This document shows positions 9,542 to 18,932 of a stretch of 18,932 nucleotides of DNA, piece by piece. The stretch is from the NCBI GenBank assembly GCA_014904845.1, contig MU119795.1:1-18932 (forward strand), read 5' to 3'. This DNA is from Acephala macrosclerotiorum. Taxonomy: Eukaryota; Ascomycota; Leotiomycetes; Helotiales; Mollisiaceae. Each line of letters starts with the position of its first letter. The stretch's first letter is position 1. The notes under the pieces were generated by a model. It ran no database searches, was not told the DNA's origin, and worked only from the letters and a program-made list of their open reading frames with translations. Position numbers and translations under genes: made by a program.

Positions 9542-9553
9542 AGCTGCGCAGCT
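9542..9553. repeat. Perfect 12-bp palindrome AGCTGCGCAGCT
   Basis: A self-complementary dodecamer in unit A. The matching place in unit B (9658-9669) reads AGCTGCGCAACT, with one mismatch. Confidence 0.8.
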
Positions 9554-9571
9554 ATTCAGCATTTAAGTGCC

Positions 9572-9599
9572 TTGGTGCCTTAGGCAGAAACGCACTTCC
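9572..9599 (+). repeat. 28-bp dispersed repeat, copy 2 of 3
   Basis: Differs from copy 1 by GCCTTAGGC in place of GCCTAAGGC and a G at the third position of the unit. Flanking AAGTGC (9565-9570) and GCACTT (9592-9597) could close a larger stem around it. Confidence 0.85.
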
Positions 9600-9626
9600 G
9601 GCAGAGCCTCACACTAAAAGAGCACT

Positions 9627-9645
9627 CCAGGGGGACACCCCCTGG
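9627..9645. repeat. GC hairpin, 8-bp stem, start of repeat unit B
   Basis: CCAGGGGG and CCCCCTGG around ACA, a near-identical copy of the hairpin at 9510-9528. Unit B then follows unit A in order but is interrupted by the foldback element. Confidence 0.85.
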
Positions 9646-9670
9646 GACCCCCGTTTAGAGCTGCGCAACT

Positions 9671-9818
9671 ATCCCCTCGTCCGGTGAGACATTTCCCAGC
9701 GCTAGTAGGGGGGTGTGGCTGCACGCAAGCCTCACCTCTTTTGTTACGCCTCAAGAGGCTTGCGTGCAGCCACACTCCCCCTACTAGCGCTGGGAAATGT
9801 CTCACCGGACGAGGGGAT
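9671..9818. mobile_element. 148-bp foldback (MITE-like) element with 63/64-bp arms
   Basis: The arms 9671-9733 and 9755-9818 are reverse complements along their whole length, with a single one-base difference in a G-run (9708-9714 against 9774-9781). The loop is only 21 nt, so almost the entire element folds into one long stem. It interrupts repeat unit B: without it the flanks GCGCAACTAT and CCAGCACTTA would join in the same order as unit A. That supports insertion of a mobile sequence. No target duplication is obvious; the right junction has extra bases (ATAGAGAT). It has no coding capacity. The near-identity of the arms suggests recent origin or arm-to-arm correction. Confidence 0.75.
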
Positions 9819-9869
9819 AGAGATATCCAGCACTTAGAGTGTTTCTCATTAAAAGAGCGGTTGCCGGCC

Positions 9870-9895
9870 TTAGTGCCTAAGGCAGAAGCGCACTT
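9870..9895 (+). repeat. Dispersed repeat, copy 3 of 3
   Basis: Shares TAGTGCCTAAGGCAGAA with copy 1, then GCGCACTT with one A to G change. It ends unit B. Confidence 0.85.
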
Positions 9896-11689
9896 AGAAG
9901 AGTTTCGCGGTCGCCATTTTTGCTGACTGCGATTACATTTTATTGATTTGCACAACAACGAATTAATAGAATCGCTGAAAACTTGAAATCTGGCGGTATT
10001 TAATTGAGTTTCAATTTATTTATAAGTTTTATATGATTTGTATTAGTAGATAACTTGTAATTGTAATCGCATATGAATTGAAGTTTTAGTGTTCTTCATC
10101 GGATCGGCTGCATATTAGTCCGAAGCTACTGCGTAACTACCCTCTCCACCGGAGCAAAAAGTGGTCGATTTTGTGCACGGGCCAAAAACACCAAAGATTA
10201 GAACCTCAATTTATCTATTTAACTAGTACTTCGTCATCTGCCCACCAAGCTTCTGGCATTTATGTAGCCTTTTGGTATACTATTTGTATATCTTATTAAT
10301 TTTGTTTTGATTTGTATTTTTATTAAAAACTTCTTTAAATCGCTTTAAAGCAACTTTTTCGAGGTATATTTACATTTATAAAACGTTTTTTTAATCGAAT
10401 AAATTATAAATTTTATAATCGAAAAATTAAAAAAGTTTTTAAAGTTTATAAATAGTTTAATTCTATGTTTTTTGATTTAAGCAATCGTAGTTTTTAAATT
10501 ATAAATCGAATTTTTATTTTATTAAAAAATAATATTTTATAAATTTTTTTAAAATTAATTTAAAATATTCATATAAATTTTCGAAATTATTTTGTTTATA
10601 AAATTTAAAATTTTATAAGTAATAAACTTTCGATAGTTTATTTCAACGATACAAAAAACGTTAATTAATTTAAAAAAAAAAAATTTTCGAGTTTTAATTT
10701 TTATATTTTTAAAAATATTTTTTTTATAATAAATATTAATTATTATATTTTTATATTTTCGATTTAATTTTTTTTTAATTTTTTTTATTATTCAAATATT
10801 TATCGTAGAAATAAATATTTTTTCAATTTATAAAATATAATCGTTTTTTAAATTAATTTTTCATAAAATTATATTTTTAATTTATTTATTTTTAAAATAA
10901 TTTTTTTTTTATAATATATTATATTAATAATTTTTTTATTTTTTTTTATAAGTTTTTTAAATCGTTTAAAAATTTATTTTTTAAAAGTTTAATAATTTGA
11001 AATATTAAATTTTTAATAAATTTATATTAATTATTTTTATAATATTTAATTATAATATATTTTTATTTTTTTAATCGATATTTTTATTATCGATAAAATT
11101 TTTAATTACTATCGTATTATTTTTTATAAAAACGTTTTTTAACTCTCGAGAATTTATTTCAATATTTGATCGATTGTATAAAATTCGAATTTATTTAAAA
11201 TAAATAATTCGATTTGAAAATCGAATAAAAACGTTTATAATTTTTTTTAAAATATTTTTCGAAATTTTAATATTATATTTTTATTTTATACATTTTACGA
11301 TCAAAATAATAAATTTTTAAAAAATTATAATATATTTATTTTTAATAAATAATTTAAAAAAAAAACGCAAAATACTTTTAATAATATTTATAAAATCTAA
11401 TAAAAAATATAATAAATAATAAAATAAATAAAAATAAAATATTTATTTATAATTAATTATTATTTTAAAATATTAATATTTATAATTCGTATATAAAATC
11501 GATTAATTTTTATTTCGATAGAAAATTATTTTTATTATTAAATTTTTAATAAATTAATCAAATTATTAAATTTAAATAAAATTATTTATTATTAAAAAAA
11601 TTAATATTAGTTTTTAAATCGAATAAATAATAAAAATATTTAATATTTAAAATATATTTTTTAATAAAATTTTATAAATAATTATTATT

Positions 11690-11945
11690 AAATTAAATAT
11701 TATAAAAAAATAATAAAATTTAAAATAAAAATAAAATTTAATTATAAATTAATTCGTTTTAATTAATAAATTAAATTTATTTAAAATAATTCGTAATTCG
11801 TAATTTGTAAATTAATTTATTAATTAATTAAAATAAAAATAAAAAAATTTTCTATATTAAAAAATATATAATTAATATTATTTTCAAAATTAATTATTTA
11901 TAAAAAATATTAAAAAAAAATATATAATTTTATTATAATATTATA
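11690..11945. mobile_element. Third, heavily mutated copy of the terminal module
   Basis: It aligns in order with 15270-15535 and with the reverse complement of 3815-4075. Shared anchors include TTAATTCGTTTTAATTAATA (11750-11769) and AATTCGTAATTCG. About 25-30 bases around 11849, corresponding to the GTTGTTAATTAG region, are deleted. All CACGTG and most C and G are gone. It has no trace of the neighbouring ORF end, so it is either an independent terminal-only element or a fragment. Confidence 0.6.
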
Positions 11946-12085
11946 AAATATTTATATAAAATTTAAAATTATATATAATTAATATTATTTTATTTTTATT
12001 TTTTAAAAAAAAAATTATTTTTAAAATAATTTTAATTAATTATAAATTAATATATATATTAAAAATTATTATATATTTTTAAAAA
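11941..12085 (+). repeat. Second inverted repeat, left arm
   Basis: It pairs with 13400-13555 in reverse orientation. A run of 44 bases starting near 11960 is identical to the complement of the other arm, and similarity continues with small gaps to about 12070. Even with an A/T-only alphabet this is unlikely by chance. The arms may be the terminal repeats of a degraded element of about 1.6 kb or two copies of one repeat. Confidence 0.6.
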
Positions 12086-12261
12086 AATATATAATAATTA
12101 ATAATCGTTCGTATTTAATAAAAAACGTTATTTAATTTTAAATTTTATTTAAAATAATATTTATTTATTTATTATAATTTTAAATTAATTAATTATATAA
12201 TAATATTATTTTATAATTAATTTAAAAAATATTATTAATCGTTTTATTGAAAAATACATAC

Positions 12262-12391
12262 TGTGATAAAGTTGAGTAAGAGTGTTATCGATCCGCATTA
12301 GACTAGTCTAGCACGTGATTTAGTCTTGGATATAAGAGATCTGACATCTTGTAATCCTAGAAAACAATCGTACATCTTTTGCCTTTTTACA
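12262..12391 (+). mobile_element. LTR-like short island (possible solo LTR)
   Basis: About 130 bp of normal composition stand alone in AT-rich DNA. It starts TGTGATAAAG and ends TTTTTACA, so it has TG...CA ends. ATAC flanks both sides, at 12258-12261 and 12392-12395 with one base of uncertainty, a possible short target duplication. Inside are CACGTG (12312-12317) and, 13-17 bp on, a TATAAGAG box, an LTR-like core promoter order. No polypurine tract, primer site or internal domain is visible. A MITE with weak inverted ends is the alternative. Confidence 0.4.
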
Positions 12392-12394
12392 ATA

Positions 12395-12414
12395 CGTTAA
12401 TAATATTATTAACG
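12395..12414. repeat. Perfect 20-bp AT-rich palindrome
   Basis: CGTTAATAATATTATTAACG is fully self-complementary and begins within the right flank of the LTR-like island. Related ATTAAC/GTTAAT motifs follow to about 12500. Confidence 0.7.
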
Positions 12415-14175
12415 AATTAATAATAATTTAATCGATTATTAATATTATTAATTATTTTAATTTAATATTAATAACGTTAATTCGATATTAATAATATTAA
12501 AATATTACTAATAATATTAATTTAAAATTAAATATTTAAATATTTAAATTATATAATTTATAGTATTTATTTAATTTATTATATAAGTTTTAAATAAATT
12601 TATTAAACGCGTATTAAAATATTAAATTATAAAATTAAAAATTATTAAATTTTAATGTTTTTAATTAAAATATTAATAATCACTTTTTATTCGATTAATT
12701 ATTAAAAATATCGAAATAACAAATAAAAATTAAAATTGAAAATATTAACGTTATTTGAAATTTGATCGTAGAATCGATCGATTCAAATAAAATTTATACG
12801 CGTAGAAACGCCGATCTAGTATACGAGTAATTGCTCGATATTAAAAACTTAAATTGAGATACTTAGAAATTAAGCGATTTAATTAATTAAGTGTAATTAT
12901 ATAAAAATCGCGCGCAATCGTTTACAATCGTCGAAAATCGAGAGTTTTAATGTTTTTATAAATCGAAATTTATTTACTAATTAATTATCAATTAATAATC
13001 GATTTTTTTAATTAAACGTTAAAATTTTAAATATGTAATTACTGTATAGTGCGCGCAATTAATAAATCGTTGATACTATTGATAATTAATTAACATATAA
13101 AAATTTTTATTAATTAATTAAAACTTTTTACGAGTTTTATAAATTATTTATATATTTATTATTTAATTAAAAATCGTAAAAAAATTTTAATATTTTTTGA
13201 AAAAAAAAATATTATTTATTTAAATAAAATATAAATAAATATTAAAATAATTAAAAAATCGAAAAAATTAAAATATATTTATAATAAAAACAAATAAAAA
13301 AATTTATTAAAAACGATATTAATAAAAAATAAATAAACGAATATATTTTATATATATTTATTAATAATATAATTCATACGTATATAAATTTTTATTTAAA
13401 TTTTAATATACGTATTAATTTGTAATTAATTTAAAATTATTTAAAAAATAAAACTCGAAATATAAAAATTTTATTTTAAAAATAAAAATAAAATAATATT
13501 AATTATATATAATTTTAAATTATATATAAATATTATATAATATTTATTTTAATATTAATAATTTTTTTTTTAATAAAAACGTTATCGTTTTTAAAAATTT
13601 AAACGAATAAAATTGTTTTTTTTATTATTATATATTATAAATATATAAAATTTATTAATTTTAATATAAATAAAAATATTAAAAAAATAAAAATTATACA
13701 ATTAAATATTAAAATTTATAAATTTTAAATTTAAAAAAAAAAATATTTTTAATTTAAAATTTTAAATAATAATAATATTAAAAATAAATATTTATTTATT
13801 TATTTATTTTATTTATTTTTATATTTTTTTTTTTTTAATTTATTTTTTTATTCGTATTTTAAAATAATTAATATTAAAATTTTTTTTAAAATTTTATTAT
13901 AATATTTATCGAATTATTTTAATTATTAATATATTTAATTTTTTATAATTTTTTTTATTCGTATAATTATTATAAAATTATAATATTAATTATTAAACGC
14001 TTTTTTTTAATTATTTTAAATTTAATTAAATACTCGTAAAATAAATACGAATTAATATATATAATTATTAAAATATTAAAAAAATTAAATTATTTTATAA
14101 TTATATTTATAATAAATTTAATTATTATTATTATATTAATTTTTTTTATTATTTTATATATTTTTAAAATTAATA
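12400..14175. repeat. AT-rich block, partly preserved around 12700-13080
   Basis: No gene is visible. The section 12700-13080 keeps more G and C than its surroundings, nearly all as CpG (for example GCGCGC near 12911 and 13052), and includes the perfect palindrome GAATCGATCGATTC at 12771-12784. It looks like a repeat at an earlier stage of the same decay. Confidence 0.5.
13400..13555 (-). repeat. Second inverted repeat, right arm
   Basis: Reverse complement of 11941-12085, as described there. Differences include CpG sites kept here (TACGTA, ACTCGAAA) where the left arm has TA or AA, consistent with stronger mutation of the left arm. Confidence 0.6.
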
Positions 14176-14179
14176 CGTT

Positions 14180-14331
14180 TGTCGAGACATATGCACGTAC
14201 TTATTACGTGCTTTAATTAAAAGAAAACTAGTATAAAACTTGAGAATATATCAATACTTTCAATTTTAAATTTAGTTTTTTAAATAATTAATAATTTTTA
14301 TATTCAATATATAAAAACTACGACAATTAAA
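14180..14331 (+). mobile_element. Possible mutated LTR or element end
   Basis: This segment keeps more G and C than its flanks. It begins TGTCGAGACATATGCACG, has ACGTGC followed about 25 bp later by TATAAAACTTGAG, and could end at ACGACA near 14331. The order resembles the island at 12262. An inverted pair (GAGAATATATCAATA at 14244-14258 and TATTGATATATTCGAG at 14340-14355) spans the proposed right end. The boundaries are weak. Confidence 0.3.
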
Positions 14332-14454
14332 CGTAATATATTGATATATTCGAGTATTTTAATATTATTAATATTAATCAATATTTAATTTTATTAATTG
14401 AATATAAAATAGTAAAATTTAAATTAGAAAAAGTTTTTATATAAAAAAATATAT

Positions 14455-14615
14455 ATTTTTTCGAAATTTAAAAATATATATTTAATTTTTTTTCGGTATT
14501 TAAAAGATTTTATAGAAAAGTATTAAAAAGATTCTATATAAAAAAATACAATTTTTTTAGTGTTTAAAAATTTTGCGTTTTATATTTTTTTCGATATTTG
14601 AAAAATTTTACGTAT
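14455..14615. repeat. Degenerate AT-rich tandem-like repeats
   Basis: A motif close to TTTTTCGGTATTTAAAA followed by ATTTTA recurs about four times, with starts near 14461, 14494, 14560 and 14592. Spacing is irregular, so this may be a decayed minisatellite. Confidence 0.35.
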
Positions 14616-15259
14616 AATATTAAAAGTTTGAAAAAACTATTATTAGAATTTTAATTACGCTTTTTTGATTTGCGTTTATTACGTACGATAAAAAAATCAA
14701 TTACGAAGATTTTATTTTTTTAAATCGATAATTAAAACGATAAAAAACGTTATATATTACGTTTTTTTTTAAAAATAATAAATTTTTATATTATTTGAAA
14801 TATATTTAAATTACGATTAATTTGAATTTTTATTTATATTTTATATATAAATAAATAAATTTATATTAAAATAAGTAAATTTATTGAATATAAATTAATA
14901 TTTTAAAATAATAAAAATTGATATTTAAAACAAAAATAAAATTTATTCGAAAAACGATTTATTTTTTTTGAATATTTTTTTATTATTTAATAACAAATAC
15001 AAAAAATTACGAATATTTATTTTAATTTTTTTTATTTTAAATAAAATTGATTCAAATAAACGTATAATAAAAAAAACTTTTTTTATTACAATAAAAACGA
15101 ATACGAAAAATAAATCAATTTCGAGAAATTAAATTTAAATAAATTTATAATAAACGAATTTATTATATATAAATTCGAAGTATTTAAAAAATTCGAGTAT
15201 AAAAATATTGTTTTATAAAATTTTTATATAAATAGTTTTAAGAATTGAGAAATAATATA

Positions 15260-15540
15260 TTTTAAAATAATTATTATAGAAAAACAATAAAATACAAAAT
15301 AAAAAAATCCAATCGTAAATTAATTCGTTTTAATTAATAGATTAAATTTATTCGAAATAATTCGTAATTCGTAAATCAATCAATTAATCAATTAAAATAG
15401 AAATAAAAAAAGTTGTTAATTAGTTTACAATAAGTAAAAACTTTTTATATACTAAAAAACACGTGATTAATATTATTTTCGAAATTAGTTATTTACAAAG
15501 ATTTTTAAAAAGAAAATATATAGTTTTATTATAATCGTTT
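15260..15540. mobile_element. Partly mutated terminal module of the right element copy
   Basis: The reverse complement aligns base for base with 3801-4075. Nearly every difference is G to A or C to T relative to that copy. CACGTG survives at 15460-15465. The module lies next to the same ORF end as in the left copy, so it belongs to the element rather than to the amidoligase gene. No trace of the amidoligase relic is seen beyond 15260, which puts the edge of the repeat near 4085-4090 on the left. Confidence 0.75.
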
Positions 15541-16301
15541 TTTTATATAACGAGCTCGTTTCGAGTCTCGAAAAAAAAAATTAAAAAAAAAAAAAATTCA
15601 CTTTAAATAAAAAATTTAAAGTTTGAGATTTTTTAAATTATTATTGTTTTTTTTCAAAAATCTAATAATTTTTTCAATATTTTTATTAGTATTAAATTTT
15701 TTTACAATTTTTTTTTTTTTTTTTTAAAAATTTAATAAAAAAAAAAAAATAAACAAATTTCAAATTTAAATTTATTATTAGAAATAATTAAATACTTTTA
15801 ATTATTTTCTATAAATATTATTAATTTTTTAATTTCGTATTTAAAAAAAAATTTATTATTAAAAAATATTTTTATTTTTTTTATTTTAAAATATTCAAAA
15901 ATTAATTTAATTTGAATTATAATTTGTTTTTATTAATAAATATACAAATATTTATTATTAAACGAATTTTAATAATTTAATTATTAAAAATTTTTATATT
16001 AAACAATAGAATGATTTAAAAGTTTCGTATAACGAATTATATTGAAAATTATATTGATTTTTTTAAATTGAATATTATTAGGAAAAAATTCGTTGTTAAA
16101 AAATTCTCGAAATCGATTCTCGAAAAAAACTCGAAATTTATTATAAATTTCTTTGAGTTTTTCGTAAGTAATATTATTAATAATTTTTTTGTTAGTATTA
16201 ATAAGTATTAAATTTACAAAAAGTAAAATAAGAAAATTAAAATTTTTGAAATTTTCAACGTATTTTCGATCGATAAAAGTTTTTATTTTATAAACGTACA
16301 A
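15529..16301 (-). pseudogene. Degraded C-terminal part of the same transposon ORF (right copy)
   Basis: Counterpart of 3045-3820. The frame is open from 16301 to 15999 (100 codons) and begins with TTG, so it is an interior fragment and not a gene start. Its TAA stop is CAA in the left copy, showing that the stop is mutational. Beyond it the frame continues with further stops to the conserved tip RDSKRARYIK and TAA at 15531-15529. Hydrophobic LILLFVNLILI is followed by YEKLKEIYNKFRVFFENRFREFF, probably helical. Asn and Ile are inflated by G to A and C to T changes, so the translation is a distorted image of the original. Family not recognised. Confidence 0.5.
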
Positions 16302-18932
16302 TTTTAATTTTTAAAATTTTTTTTTTATAATATTTAATTGAATTTATTTTAAAAAATCTTTAATTAAAATTCGATTTTTAATATCAAAAAAAAGATTTAT
16401 TTAAATAGTTTTTTTAAGAAATCGAAATAATTAATTTATCGTTTTTTTATAATCGTTAAACTACGAATAAATTATTTAAAATTTATTAAAAAAAAAAATT
16501 TAACGTATAATAAATTTAAATTTTAAAATAGATTTATTTTTTTTTCGTAGAAAAATCAATTAATTTTATCGTTTTAATAAAATTTAATAAATTGAAAAAA
16601 AGTAATAAAATAAAAAAATTTTTTTTTAGAAAATCGATAAAATAATAATTATAATTTAAAATTCGTTTATAAAAATTAAATAATAAAAAAAAAGTACGTA
16701 TTATATAGAAAAAAAAATTCGTTAAAAAAAATTTATTAATAATAAAATTTCAATATATTAATTTCTTTGAAAAAAAAAAATAAAATTTTTTTTTTTTTAT
16801 TTATTTGAAAAAATTTTATAAAATAAAAACTATTGTAATTTTTAGATTAATAAATAATTTAATTGAAAAAATAAAAATAAAAACGATAAAAATTTGTAAA
16901 AATTAAAATTCATTTTTTATTAGCGTTTTTTGTTTATATTAAAAAATAATAAAAATATTTATAAACTAAAAACGAATATTAAAATAGATTTAAATAAATC
17001 GAAAATTTTTTTTTTTTAGCGTATAATTTATAAATTTTAAATAATCGTATTTTTATAATTTCAATTTATTTTTCGTTGTTTTTAAAATATAAATCGAAAT
17101 TCTCGTAAAATATTATACAATAAATTCGATAAAATTATTTAATAAACGAATATTTGTAAGTATTATAAATAGTACTTAGAATTTTAATATAATTAATAAA
17201 ATTCAAAATATTAAAAAAAGTAACGTTTAATTTCTAAGTACTATTTATATTGCACGTACAATCAATTATTGAACGTATATTATTTAATTAAAACTCGCGA
17301 ATTAATCGAGATAAAATAATATTAAATTGCAATAAAATAATAATAATTTTATATTTTTTTAATATAAACGTAAATATATTATAGTATTTTTTATTATCGA
17401 TAATAAATTTTTTGAATTTAATTAATATAAAAATTAAAACGAAAAAATAAATAAATTAAAAAATTCGAAAAATTTAAAAAATTTAAAAAAATGAAAAATT
17501 TTATACGAAAAAATTAATAATAATAATATTATTATCGTCGTTATTATTATTATTATTATTATTACTAATTAATAAAATTAATTAAAAAAGTAAAATATTA
17601 ATATTAATAATTTTTTAAATTTATTTGTAAAAATCGAAAACAGTTTTTTAATATATTTTTTAATTATTAAAAGTTTATAAAAATAAAAAATAAAATATAA
17701 TTTTTTTAAGTTTATTTTATTTAAATTTGTAATTATTAAATCGTTGTTCGCATTTTTTAAATATATTAACGTTTTTTTATAATCAATAAATCGAAAAAAT
17801 ATTTTTATAAATAATATATTATAAATTTTGTTTTTTTTAATAATAATTATATTAATAATTCTAATGATTTCACGAGATATAAAATACTTTATACGAAATA
17901 TTTATTGAAGTTTTTAATATATATATTTATCGTAAAATCTATTAATAAAACTTTCGATAAATTATTAAAATATTTAAACTCGAAAAAAAACTTTTAATTA
18001 TAATATTTAAATATATTATTAAAAATTTTGATTAAATTAAATCGAGTTTATTAAAATGTAATACGCGATTTCTCAATTTTATTTATTTTAAAAAAAAAGT
18101 TTTTATTTAAAATTATATATATTATTTTAAGATTTTTTTAAAAAATTTTAAAATAATATTATTTTCAATTTTTTTTTTATTTAATTAAAATATTTTTTAT
18201 TACGTTTTTAGTTTTTATAAATTTATTATTAATATTATTAATTGTAATTATTTTTTTTTCAAATAACAATTTATTAATAATTTTTTATAAATTATTAAAA
18301 TCGCGTTATACAATTTATATAAACGTATTATAATTATTTTCATTTTATTTTTTATACGTAAAATTCGTATTTTTAAAATTTAATAAAGTATTTCTTTAAA
18401 ATATAATAATAATATCGTAAAAACTTCGAAAATAAAAATTGAAATTATAAAATTTATACGTAAAAAAACAATATAATAAATTAATTGAATTTTAAAAATA
18501 AAAAACGTATAAATTTAAAAAAAAAAATTTATTAATAAAATCGAAAAAAATTATAAATTTTTATATTTATAAAAAGATTATACAAAAAAAGCAAATAAAT
18601 ATTTTTGCGTTTTGAATAATTAAAATTTGTAAAATTTGTTTATTTTTACAAAATTTTTTTTTAAAATATATTAATATATATAATTAAAATATTATAATAT
18701 TAATTTTAAATAAAAAATTTTAAAAATTTTAAATAAATAATTGTATATTAATTTATAAAACGTAGTAAATAAATCTTAAAAAAAAAGAAATAAAAAAAAG
18801 TAAATATTTATAAATTGTTTTTATAAAAAAAATGTATATAAATTTTTAAAAAAAATCGTCGTAAAATATTCAAATAAATAAAATATATTCAATTAATAAA
18901 ATTGTTTATATATAAAATAATACAAATTAAAA
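15540..18932 (-). mobile_element. Right copy of the RIP-degraded transposon (large inverted repeat, arm 2)
   Basis: The reverse complement of this stretch matches 523-3806 in order, as described for the left copy. The right edge of the window falls inside the element. CpG survives better here than in parts of the left copy, for example in the 16000-16300 fragment. No intact gene is present. Other local features are the AAT/ATT tract at 17515-17566 and the inverted repeat at 17165-17248. Confidence 0.8.
17165..17248. repeat. 17-bp perfect inverted repeat with 50-nt spacer
   Basis: ATAAATAGTACTTAGAA at 17165-17181 is the reverse complement of 17232-17248. In the left copy the corresponding place (about 2205-2305) has both arms damaged by transitions, so the structure is ancestral to the element. 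It could be an internal stem-loop or the ends of a tiny nested insertion. Confidence 0.7.

Larger units (their letters stand above)
9165..10330. other. Non-coding island rich in GC hairpins and repeats
   Basis: This island of normal to GC-rich composition lies between two AT-rich blocks and has no credible gene. The open frames at 9614-9958 (minus) and 9684-9926 (plus) read both arms of one palindrome and are not genes. It holds several short hairpins, an 8-bp tandem repeat, three copies of a 26-28 bp repeat and a foldback element. The right part, 9910-10330, is plain single-copy-looking sequence with no recognised feature. GC-rich hairpin clusters of this kind are known from fungal and algal organelle DNA, so an organelle-derived insertion is possible, as is a cluster of non-autonomous elements. 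Confidence 0.6.
10330..12260. repeat. AT-rich RIP-like block without genes
   Basis: Composition falls gradually from 10300 to 10700 and then stays very AT-rich, with surviving C mostly in CpG. No ORF of interest was found. It contains the third copy of the terminal module (11690-11945) and, right after it, the left arm of a second inverted repeat. Confidence 0.6.

Noticed and set aside
9684..9926. Plus-strand ORF of 80 codons
   Set aside because: It is the other strand of the same palindrome, with no protein features.
9614..9958. Minus-strand ORF of 114 codons
   Set aside because: It reads across both arms of the 148-bp foldback element and the GC hairpins; the translation contains the same palindrome-derived residues twice and no domain.
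15999..16301. A real 100-residue gene on the minus strand
   Set aside because: It lacks an ATG start, its stop is a mutated CAA, and it is an interior piece of the transposon ORF also seen at 3045-3346.
1..18932. Mitochondrial genome fragment
   Set aside because: The AT-richness would fit, but there is a spliceosomal intron, nuclear-type genes, no rRNA, tRNA or respiratory gene, and repeat copies related by C to T and G to A changes.
1..18932. CRISPR array, tRNA, rRNA or riboswitch
   Set aside because: No regular spacer-repeat pattern, cloverleaf or rRNA-like stretch was seen; the tandem repeats have no spacers.

Overview
The window looks like nuclear DNA of a filamentous ascomycete (Pezizomycotina) with a two-speed genome. 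Most of it is extremely AT-rich sequence made by repeat-induced point mutation (RIP) of transposons. Positions 1-960, counted by eye, hold only 18 C and 18 G, and 13 of those 18 C are in CpG. Set in this desert are short islands of normal composition. Their two recognisable genes have fungal traits: a short GT-AG intron, a CT-rich leader, and membership of families common in ascomycetes. No intact protein-coding gene was found. No new functional system is evident; the interest lies in decay, mutation context and repeat architecture.

Layout. 1-3820: a RIP-mutated transposon copy on the + strand, with the wrecked end of an unidentified ORF at 3045-3820. 3801-4090: the non-coding terminal module of that element, almost unmutated here. 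4109-5265 (minus): a two-exon amidoligase-family gene with a nonsense codon and a frameshift. 5320-6240: AT-rich. 6290-7250: an island with a gamma-glutamylcyclotransferase-like (AIG2-type) gene carrying a frameshift just before its YET motif. 7260-9160: AT-rich. 9165-10330: a non-coding island with GC-rich hairpins, an 8-bp tandem repeat, a family of about 28-bp repeats and a 148-bp foldback element. 10330-12260: AT-rich, containing a third, heavily mutated copy of the terminal module at about 11690-11945. 12262-12391: a small LTR-like island, lying inside a second inverted repeat (about 11940-12085 against 13400-13555). 14180-14640: a partly preserved LTR-like segment and degenerate repeats. 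15260-18932: a second copy of the large transposon in inverted orientation, running out of the window.

The large element is therefore present head to head: its 3' ends, near 4090 and 15260, face each other across about 11 kb, and both copies continue past the window edges. Differences between the copies, where one is preserved, are mostly C to T or G to A, as RIP predicts, while CpG sites survive. The two gene relics do not form an operon or pathway. They look like single-copy genes stranded between repeats and decaying, although each frameshift is one nucleotide and could be an assembly error.
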